Positions 56,011-64,000 of a stretch of DNA of 64,000 nt are shown here, piece after piece. Source of the DNA: Gyromitra esculenta (Eukaryota > Ascomycota > Pezizomycetes > Pezizales > Discinaceae). Both the position numbers and the translations under genes were made by a program. Each line of letters opens with the position of its first letter. Positions within the stretch are counted from its first letter, which is position 1. The DNA lies in contig JBCAML010000003.1 of NCBI GenBank assembly GCA_038503075.1, forward strand, positions 3,286,001 through 3,350,000, read 5' to 3'. The notes under the pieces were generated by a model. The model did not search any database and was not told the DNA's origin. It was given only the letters and a program-made list of their open reading frames with translations.

Positions 56011-58619
56011 ATGACTGAACCTACTCCTAAAGAGGTCCTCCTCGCACCTCGTTTTGCCGTCCTAGGTCTTGGTGACAAACCTCTCAAAGAAGCCCTCCGA
56101 AACAAGAAGATTGCCGCAGCCTGGGTCGAGACCCTCGAAGAGGCTGGTATCCAAGGCGATAGTACTGGAATCGACCCTAAGATTGGTGGCGCACTTGCGG
56201 CGTTGGTGACATCAACGAAGGATACAGGCTCGCTTGGTGGGAAGAGGGAATACATTGCAAAAGCTATTAGGGATGGGAGAATTAAGAGCAATATCCAAGT
56301 TAGTGCAGCAGTAAATTATGTCAAGGGCCTGAAGGGGGAGATTGATGAAGAGGTGTTTAATAAGGAGTGTGGTGTTGGTAAGGAGCTCCAAATTTTCAGT
56401 TGGACTATTTAATAGAAGCAAACTTACGCAGAAAATTGTAGGTGTTGAGCTCACCCAAGAAGAAATCACCGCTGTAGTAGCGGAATATATCGAGAAGAAT
56501 AAATCCACAATACTAGAACAACGATATAGAGCATTGACACCGACACTGATCAATGTGAAGGCTACCACTGATCTAAAATGGGCTCCTCCGGTTGATGTTA
56601 AAAATGCAGTCGACATCCAGCTTGCAGCTTTACTAGGACCAAAAGACGAAAGGGACGCACCCCCAAAGAAACAACCTAAATCTGCTGCAGCAGACACCAA
56701 GCAGAAGCCAAAGGGGGGTAAGAAGGATGAGGAGGAAGAAGTGAGCAAGAATAAGATGTTTGAGGAAGGATTCTTGGCAAATCTCCATAAGCCAGGTGAA
56801 AATGAGCAGATCGTAGCGAAGAACATGGAGGAACACTTGAATGCTACTGGGGGGAAAGTTTTCACTCGATTCCCACCAGAGGTTTGTTTATCTTACGTAT
56901 CTGAGCGAGATCGTGAAACTGATGGAAAAAATCATAGCCAAACGGTTATCTCCATATTGGCCACAGCAAAGCCATTACTGTCAATTTCGGATATGCCCGC
57001 TACCACGGTGGTGAATGCTACCTCCGATACGATGATACTAACCCAGAAGCTGAAGAAGAATGCTACTTCACTGCGATCCGCGAGATTATCGAATGGCTCG
57101 GATTCAAGCCCTTCCAGATTACCCACGCATCTGATAATTTTGACCGTCTATACGCTCTTGCTGAGAAATTAATCAAATGTGATAAGGGTTACATATGCCA
57201 TTGCACGGCTGAACAAGTTAATGCGCAGAGAGGAGGTGAGAACCATCGCGGGCCAAGATCCGAGTGTGAACATCGATATAGACCTATAGAGGAGAGCTTG
57301 GAGCTGTTTAGGAAGATGAAAGATGGTGCATTTAAGCCCCAGGAGGCGATGTTGAGGATGAAGCAGGATATTCTAGGGAGCGGGAATCCGCAGATGTGGG
57401 ATTTGACAGCATATAGAATATTGGAGGCAGAGCACCATAGGACTGGGGATAAGTGGAAAATTTACCCAACCTATGACTTTACGCACTGCCTTTGCGATAG
57501 CATTGAGAATATCTCGTAGGTTTCCTATTCATTTATTTTGCAATTTCCAGTCTTTCAAAGCTAATATCGGGGTTTAGTCACTCGCTCTGCACAACTGAGT
57601 TTATTAATTCTAGAGAGTCTTACGACTGGCTCTGTAACGCTCTAGAAATCTACAGACCGCAGCAAAGAGAATATGGACGTCTCAATTTGACTGGCACGAT
57701 TATGAGCAAGAGAAAAATTGCTCATCTTGTCAATTCAGGCCGCGTTCGCGGTTGGGACGATCCTAGGCTCTACACTCTCGTCGCTATCCGTCGCCGCGGA
57801 ATTCCGCCTGGTGCGATCCTCTCATTTGTCAACGAGCTCGGCGTAACCACTAGCCACACCTTCGTCCAGATCAAACGCTTCGAACAGACCGTTCGCCGCT
57901 ATCTCGAAGAGACCGTCCCTCGCCTTATGATGATCACAGATCCCATACCTGTGATTATCGAGAACCTCCCCGAGGATCACTTTGAGGAATTCGATGTGCC
58001 TTTTAAGCCGAATGATACCAAGCTAGGCGAACACAAAGTGCCCTTCACGAGAACAGTCTATATCGATCGTTCCGACTTCCGCGAGGTGGACTTAGCAGAT
58101 TACTTCCGTCTCGCACCAGGCAAGTCAGTCGGACTCCTCAAGGTTCCCTCTACAATCCGCGCCACCAGCTTCACAAAGGATGCCAACGGTAACGTCACGG
58201 AGGTGCGTGCTCACTACGAGAACGACGCTCCGTTCAAGAAGCCAAAGACATACATCCAATGGGTTGCCGACTGCCCCGCCAAAGGCTCTCCTGTAAAAGT
58301 CGAGGCAAGAGTCTTCAACCAGCTGTTTAAGTCCGAGAACCCAGAGGACAATCCAGAGGGCTACTTGGCCGATATCAATCCGGATAGTGAAGTAGTCTTT
58401 CCGAATGCCATCATCGAGACTGGGATTCACGAGGTGAGGCGTCGTGCGCCCTGGCCCGAGTTGGAAGGCGAAAAGGACAAGAGTAAAATTGGCCCAGAGA
58501 CCGTTAGGTTCCAGGCACTGAGAGTGGGATATTTCACGTTGGATTCGGATAGCACTGAAGATAAGATCGTGCTAAATCGTATTGTTACGCTGAAGGAGGA
58601 TGCTGGAAAGAGTGCTTAA
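56011..58619 (+). CDS. GLN4: Cytosolic glutaminyl-tRNA synthetase
   Basis: Class I aminoacyl-tRNA synthetase charging tRNA-Gln. Deduced exons: 56011-56377, 56442-56881, 56938-57515 and 57578-58619, giving 808 residues, nearly the length of yeast Gln4. The eukaryote-specific N-terminal domain (residues 1-220) includes the conserved [11 protein letters not shown], which forms only when exons 1 and 2 are joined at these sites. A Lys/Pro-rich linker follows. The catalytic domain opens [19 protein letters not shown] with the HIGH signature near 275-278, then [10 protein letters not shown] and [11 protein letters not shown]. The second signature is IMSKRKI (about 503-509), the form typical of glutaminyl enzymes, followed by [20 protein letters not shown]. 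The C-terminal beta-barrel anticodon domain is complete. No mitochondrial leader is seen. Confidence 0.95.
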
Positions 58620-60555
58620 ATGCAACAAAGTGACTGCTTGTAGGAGCATGTATAAGAGAAATGATTGATCGGAGGGTTTTATGATGGCTGGCGTTTCCTA
58701 TACACATTTTTTTTTTCTTTCCTTGAACTTCTTTTACAATTGTTCAACGACGTATACATGTAGCGAACGATGAATCGAAAGCAAACTAGATTAATCTACG
58801 CTATCAACCTAGAACGTGATCGACTACCATCGTCGCTTCGTTGTAACGTTATCCCTTCGTCTGGATTCAGGTCCGAGGCCTAACATGCAACCTAAGCCGA
58901 CTGGGTAAAAGGCAGAGCGAAGGTGTTGTGATAGTATGGTCTCTACCAGCGCAACTAAGTTCAGGTGTGTGGTTGATCTCACACCATCTTCACGCCAAAA
59001 GGTCGTGAAAACCGGGAACAGATTAGGGGATGTAAACCAGACCCTACTTTGTCCCGCCCCAAGTAATATCACACGGCAAAGCATCAACGATGCACGAGCA
59101 TACGTCGCGAGTAAAAGTCCAACGATGAGCAAACTGTCTAATACGGATGAGATATCAGAGACACTCCGTACCCTGAACGAAACCAGACGGCGAAGCACAA
59201 TGTAAGACTGAAGCCGTGACCGCTGTAACGAAATTTCACACAGTGCAAACAAACCGGCGACAAAGAGACATGAAACCAGACAAACACTGTAATCCAACCC
59301 GCTCTCACCGGAGGCGCAGTAGTAGCCGAAGCCGGGAGAAAGGCGTAGCAATTAGCCGCTATAGTTATAAAATACTTCAAGCCTTATATTAAGTGATCAG
59401 TGCCCCCTCAGGCCAGTTTCCAAGAGTACTTTTTTTGTATCCTGATTCGGCGTTCCTCTTGTCGCCTGCAGAGCGACGGCGAAGTTGAGCCGAATCTAAG
59501 GCGATCAGACTCATTTTTATCTCTGTTATTGGTGTTGCTTTTTGCGGGACGGCGAGATTAGCAGCCTGGGCCTGTTCGCGCGGTCAAGCCTTTTTAATCC
59601 GCCCCTTTAGCTCCAACCGGGCTCGATAGCAGTGGGGGGGTGCTTCCCCGGGAACTGCTAAAAGACCGTACTAGATTTTCACGCAAGGAACCGGCGTGGC
59701 AGAGGGAAAAGCGAAAGGTGGCATGCTAGATCGACGCGGGAACGGGTGACGTGCTGGCAGAGGGGGAAAACTGTCACATAAATACGCTTTTATCGGTCTC
59801 GGGGATCAAAGTGGTTGGGGGCCTTGTTTTTAAGACACGAATTGTTTGCAGACCCATATAAAAAGGCCCGAACATACGCGTTGCTAATTATTTTGATTTC
59901 GGTCCGCAAAAGTTAATATGAATGCAAGACAGAACAAGAGGTCTGATCAAGTGGTTTGCCAGCTATTTTATCTGTGATCTTGTGAAAAACAAAGAATACT
60001 GTTGATCAAAAAGCAAAAGAGTTGCTAGAAAATTCTCCTGAGGGAGCGCCGGTCGCCAGAATGGCCACTAGAAGTACTTTGTAACAATAAGCATGCAACC
60101 ACACTACTAGTTCTGGTATGAAATCCATTGAGTCTTGGGTACAGCTGGGGTGCATCTCGTGAATTCACTGATTCTGTATCTTCTACTGGTTGGAAGCTTA
60201 AGCCTACCAACAAGATGGGAGAAATGATGCTGGTATTGCTGCTACATATGTGTTCAGTTTGCGTGGTATGAATACAGTAAGATATCCGACCAGCTGTAAC
60301 TTCTATAGCTTTCGTAACTTTGATAACTCCGTCTCGTATCAACCACGAGCTCGAGATTCGCTGTAGCATATGCCTCCGTAATTCTCATGCGTCTCTGACC
60401 TCAACGATTCCCAAGCACCGGTGCCCTGGAACTCTCGTAGGTCACGTCGTGCAAGTGCCGTTCTTATCCACGTCCCAATGTGCTGCTAAAATCATTGACA
60501 CTAACACATCCTCCATCAGTACCCCACCAAGATCACGCCAAACTATTGTGAATAT
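58620..60555. other. Intergenic region downstream of GLN4
   Basis: 1.9 kb. One TACATGTA palindrome lies at 58755-58762. An ATG-started frame of 89 codons (58936-59205, plus) has a plausible amino-acid mix but no recognised domain. An overlapping minus-strand frame (58824-59351) starts only with TTG. The part 59520-59780 is more GC-rich. No RNA gene was recognised. Confidence 0.4.
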
Positions 60556-61306
60556 TTAGCAAAAGGCGGCCAAAAACGACCTAGATGGCAATACTAACCT
60601 CACCAGAACTCCATCAACTAAAGCCCACTCCGCATTCGAATTTTCATCCCCAACCGAAAGTCTATTCCACTGTCTCACACTTTTCCTTTGGGGTAGCACA
60701 CCGCTCGAAGGCCGTTTGCGCTTCTTGGAAGCGTTAGAAGAAACATTTTTGGGTACCGTCTTCAGAGGAGCCACTTCCTCGGATTCTACCTGAACGGGTA
60801 TTTGTTTCTCGTGTTCTGTGTCTTCGCTCATGTCGAGCTGCTGTGGAGCCTCGACGCAGGGTTTGGCGCAGGTCCTACGTCTACGGCGATTTCTAGCTGA
60901 CTGAGATGGCATAGTATGCGGGATAGTTTCTTCGACACTGGATTCTTCGCCTTCGGGTCCCGGTTGACGAATGAGTCCGTTTGGTGTGACATCGCTGACG
61001 AATCTTGCGTACTTGATGCATTCCTCGGCAAGGTGGGAGAGGTCTTCGTCGTGGAATAGTTTCGTGAGCTCAGGGAGAATGGAGACGAGGCCTTGGTGTT
61101 TGTTCGTATCTGCGGCATGAATTATCGATACCACTTTGCGGAATAGGCCTGGGTGACTGCTAGATGTTGCCTGTGAGAGGGTGTTAGCTCGAAGACGAGG
61201 GCATGGGAAGCGAGGAGCTTACTTGGACTAGTTTAATGATTCTTAAGGTATATTTGTATTCGTCTTCGTAGCTACGAAAGAATTTCTGAGGGTAGGGATC
61301 GGGCAT
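60556..61306 (-). CDS. Hypothetical basic protein with helical N-terminus
   Basis: Two exons, 61223-61306 and 60556-61170 (transcript order), give 232 residues. The start is the ATG at 61304-61306. Seen: a charged helical N-terminus (F-F-R-S-Y-E-D-E-Y-K-Y-T-L-R-I-I-K-L-V-Q), then HPGLFRKVVSIIHAAD, GLVSILPELTKLFHDEDL and LAEECIKYARFVSD, resembling an alpha-helical interaction domain. A basic run (R-N-R-R-R-R-R-T) and a KKRKRPS patch suggest nuclear localisation. I do not recognise the family. The last ~15 residues after EWALVDGVL may be read-through of an intron (a GTGAGG donor follows at that point), so the true C-terminus could lie further downstream; no convincing next exon was found. Confidence 0.65.
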
Positions 61307-61795
61307 GGTGATGGTGGTGGTTATTTTAGAGGATGGATTAGATGAGGTTATAGGTACAGAACTTTGTGGGCGATGAAGTATCTGGTCGCATCACCAGACC
61401 CCATCACGTTGGCGGGCTGGATAGCATAGAATCCTTAGGCTACCTTGAGTGGTTCATCGTCGAGTTTAAAACCGTCCCAAGTTCAGAACGTCTGCGTAGT
61501 TGTAGTTACGTATTCAAGCCACCACTCAAACCTACCTCACCAAAGTATACTCGACCTAGCTTCATAGAAAATCACTCTGCACATTGTTGGCTGCCTAGTA
61601 AATTTCTCTTTGGGAAAGGTGGTGCGGTTCGAGTTCAAATTCACTCTACACCTACAAACATGCATTTCTACTTTCACGCCAGAATCCACACCTAGAAAAA
61701 ACCTCGAAGCACCCGGTCCAAATCGATATTTTGGTATATATTGAGCAAGAAAAAAAAAATCAACGCCCCACAAACTCCCATACCCATATACTTCT
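61307..61795. other. Intergenic region between the orphan gene and RPE1
   Basis: About 490 nt; promoter side of the orphan gene and 3' flank of RPE1. An open frame at 61366-61695 (plus) begins with GTG, has no domain, and is judged spurious. Confidence 0.4.
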
Positions 61796-62644
61796 TCATC
61801 TTGCTAAACTCCTTTGCACAGTCTCTCTCAGTTTCTTGACAACCTCCGCCGGATCTGCCGCACCAAACACCGCCGTCCCCGCTACAATGACATTCGCGCC
61901 CGCCTCCGCCGCCTGATCAATTGTGCCTAATCCCAACCCACCATCAACCTCAATGTCCAATTCTGGATATCGCTCTCTCAACGCTGCCACCTTCGGCATA
62001 CACTTTGCTTGAAACTTCTGTCCGCCAAACCCAGGCTCAACGGTCATCACCAGTACCATCTAAATACGTCAGCATAACCCACTAACCAAAAAACAGAAAA
62101 TAGAAAAAGGCTGGAAGACAAACATCAGGTTTCTCGCCATCTCCGTCAAGGAGAGGATACAGAACATCGCTAGGCGTGTCCGGCTTCACTGCAACACCGG
62201 CTTTCATCCCAAGTGCGTGGATCTGCCTAATCAATTCTTCAGGTGGAGTAGCAGGATCTTTCGACTGTACTGCGGCTTCGTAGTGGAAGCAGTAGAGGTC
62301 GCAGCCCGCTTTCTTAAAGTCAGAAAGCCATTTCTGGGGCTGTTGTGGTACCGATTTTCAGCACTACTCTCACAAACCGTGTTGAAGAGGGAGGTTTGTA
62401 CCTCTGCTACCATCATGTGGCAGTCGAAAACTCCCTTACTCCAATCTGCCGACCGATCAATAGCACCACGAATACAGGTAACGACGGGAGCACCGATTGT
62501 AATGTTAGGGACGAAGTGACCATCCATGATATCGATGTGGAGCCAGTCTGCCCCTGCTTCGTTGATGATGCGAGTGCATTCTGAAGAGAGATTGCCGAAG
62601 TCTGAGGCAAGGATTGAGGGTGCAATGATTGCTTTGGGTGCCAT
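61796..62644 (-). CDS. RPE1: Ribulose-phosphate 3-epimerase
   Basis: Interconverts ribulose 5-phosphate and xylulose 5-phosphate in the pentose phosphate pathway (cytosol). Exons in transcript order: 62402-62644, 62124-62333 and 61796-62059, giving 238 residues, equal to the yeast enzyme. TIM-barrel signatures are all present: [29 protein letters not shown] (metal ligands H36 and D38), FDCHMMV (H76), [25 protein letters not shown], and EVDGGLG (catalytic Asp190). The phosphate-binding end reads VIVAGTAVF. Both introns fall between codons. RPE1 is followed upstream on the same strand by SRP102. Confidence 0.96.
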
Positions 62645-63091
62645 GTTGATTTTTTTTGAATCTGGAATTCAATTGACTATGAGTGTTTGATCGACTAACG
62701 TAAGGGAGTTGCTGCTAGTGGGGTGTTTTGGCGGGGTATTTATCATTGTAGCTGTGGTTTACATGTTCTAGTTACCCTGTCGATGCGGCATGACGTAAAG
62801 TATCACGGTGGTGGGTTTGAGAGCACTGGTATCGTATTGCAAATATAACCTATTTATTTCATCCATCATGGTGCCTAGTAGGAACTTTTATCGTGAAATA
62901 AGATTAAAAAACGCCCAACTGCAATCCACACAAGTATCTTTCTTATGGAAACTTAGACCCGGAAACAGGAAATATTAACACTAAGCCTAACCCTTATCTC
63001 GTTACCATAAACATAACCTGTAATGCAATAATAATAATAATAGGAGCCCCAACGTCGTTAGCTAAACGTAAACATAGTAGTAGTCCACCTG
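62645..63091. other. Intergenic region between RPE1 and SRP102
   Basis: About 450 nt holding the RPE1 promoter and the SRP102 3' flank. A TAA/TAATAA run lies at 63027-63042. Nothing else was recognised. Confidence 0.4.
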
Positions 63092-64000
63092 TTATAAACA
63101 ACTCCCAACCCACGAACCCAATCGGTCCTTCCATTCCTTATTCACCACACTCCCTCCCTTGACTTCAACTTCCACATTTACCTCCTCCATTGCTTTAAAC
63201 TCAAAAGGCCCCTCACCACCCTCGCCAAGCCACTCTTTCTCCTCACTTCCCTCACCATCATCCTCCACATCAAGAATCCCCTTTGCTCTCGATACTCTCA
63301 TCTTCGTAATTTCCTCCTCGAGTAGTTTCTGGATTTTATTGGCTGGAAGCGCAGTAAACACATCGCTTTTATTACACGCAATCAACAACTTCTTCGATTG
63401 CGACGCAGCCGTGTTTCCAGCAGCAGAAGCAGATTTTTGTAGTGCAAGCAAAACATCGTAGAGGTACTCTGCCGTGCCACGAACATCGGTTAAGGAAGAG
63501 TCAAGAACGAAAACAACGCCACGAATAACAGGTGATGAGATCTTGGTGAGTGCGAGATTACGTAGTTTTCCATGACCGGGGGTGTCGAGGAGGAGAAATC
63601 TCTTGAATGTTTTCATCGATGGGTCGTTGATGGAGCGATATTTGGAAGTACCTGCGAGAGAGGCCGGAATGGAGCATTCGAGTGAGAGAGGGGTTTGAGA
63701 TGTACGTGTGTCTGGAGGAGGTTTTCCGGTTTCGGTTTCAGATTCGAACTATAGTGTGGTAGAGGTGGTCAGTATAGGTGGTTGGGTAGAGAGACTACAA
63801 GATAACTTACAGCTGTCATGAGGGAGGTTTTCCCGCTGCCGGTAGGGCCAACGAGGAGGAATGTAGGAAGGGAAGTGGCTGCACGAGAGTTGAATATAAA
63901 TAAATGTATCAATAAAGGGACCAAGAAGATGGCGAAAACCGTAGCAATCAAGACGGGCAGAGAAGGATTGAAGAGCGAGGCTAGGAAAGAGCTCGGGGGT
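63092..64000 (-). CDS. SRP102: Signal recognition particle receptor subunit beta, 5' end cut by window
   Basis: Membrane-anchored small GTPase of the ER that docks the SRP receptor alpha subunit. Two exons are visible: 63811 to beyond 64000 (N-terminus missing) and 63092-63748. Seen: a hydrophobic transmembrane segment (VLIATVFAIFLVPLLIHLFI), the P-loop GPTGSGKTSLMTA (G1), DTPGHGK (G3), and NKSD (G4). The intron falls directly after the P-loop helix. The region after the G4 motif carries a fungal acidic insertion (E-D-D-G-E-G-S-E-E-K-E) and a C-terminal tail ending LGSWVGSCL. At least 282 residues are present; only the short lumenal/N-terminal part should be absent. Confidence 0.92.

Noticed and set aside
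58824..59351. 175-codon minus-strand frame downstream of GLN4
   Set aside because: TTG start and membrane-like composition only by chance; overlaps a shorter ATG-started frame on the other strand, and neither has a recognisable domain.

Overview
The window is nuclear DNA of a filamentous ascomycete fungus (Pezizomycotina). The evidence is many short GT-AG introns (about 50-120 nt), mitochondrial leaders on conserved enzymes, an Nbr1 with four ZZ fingers, a Mit1-type chromatin remodeller, and fungal HeLo-domain and F-box/ankyrin genes. Long gene-free stretches make a large-genome lineage such as Pezizomycetes plausible, but the species cannot be fixed from the sequence alone. All exon structures were deduced by eye from splice consensus, reading phase and protein-family continuity.

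Left end (0.1-5.6 kb): an accessory cluster. A complete-looking protein kinase (minus) is transcribed divergently from a HeLo-domain protein with a degenerate kinase domain (plus), followed by an F-box/ankyrin protein. The HeLo plus pseudokinase layout recalls MLKL-type necroptosis executioners, and the adjacent active kinase recalls an upstream activator. This is the most interesting candidate system in the window.

6.7-28.3 kb: conserved housekeeping genes: UBC12 (NEDD8 conjugation), NBR1 (selective autophagy receptor), a Barentsz/CASC3-type eIF4AIII-binding protein, a Mit1/Mi-2-type remodeller head-to-head with MRM1 (mitochondrial rRNA methylation), and ILV5 (branched-chain amino acid synthesis).

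28.3-35.0 kb: a 6.7-kb stretch with no recognisable gene. 35.0-42.4 kb: a serine racemase-like PLP enzyme, COQ7 (ubiquinone synthesis) head-to-head with RTF1 (Paf1 complex), and a small orphan gene. 42.4-51.9 kb: a 9.5-kb stretch with no recognisable gene.

51.9-64.0 kb: a DMAC1-like mitochondrial membrane protein head-to-head with AP-3 mu, GLN4 (glutaminyl-tRNA synthetase), an orphan basic protein, RPE1 (pentose phosphate pathway), and SRP102 (SRP receptor beta), cut by the window end. Apart from the left-end cluster the genes do not form an evident pathway. Notable non-coding structure includes 13 copies of the palindrome TACATGTA, tandem NAGNAG splice acceptors, and several purine tracts and microsatellites. 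No tRNA, rRNA, CRISPR array or intact transposon was recognised.
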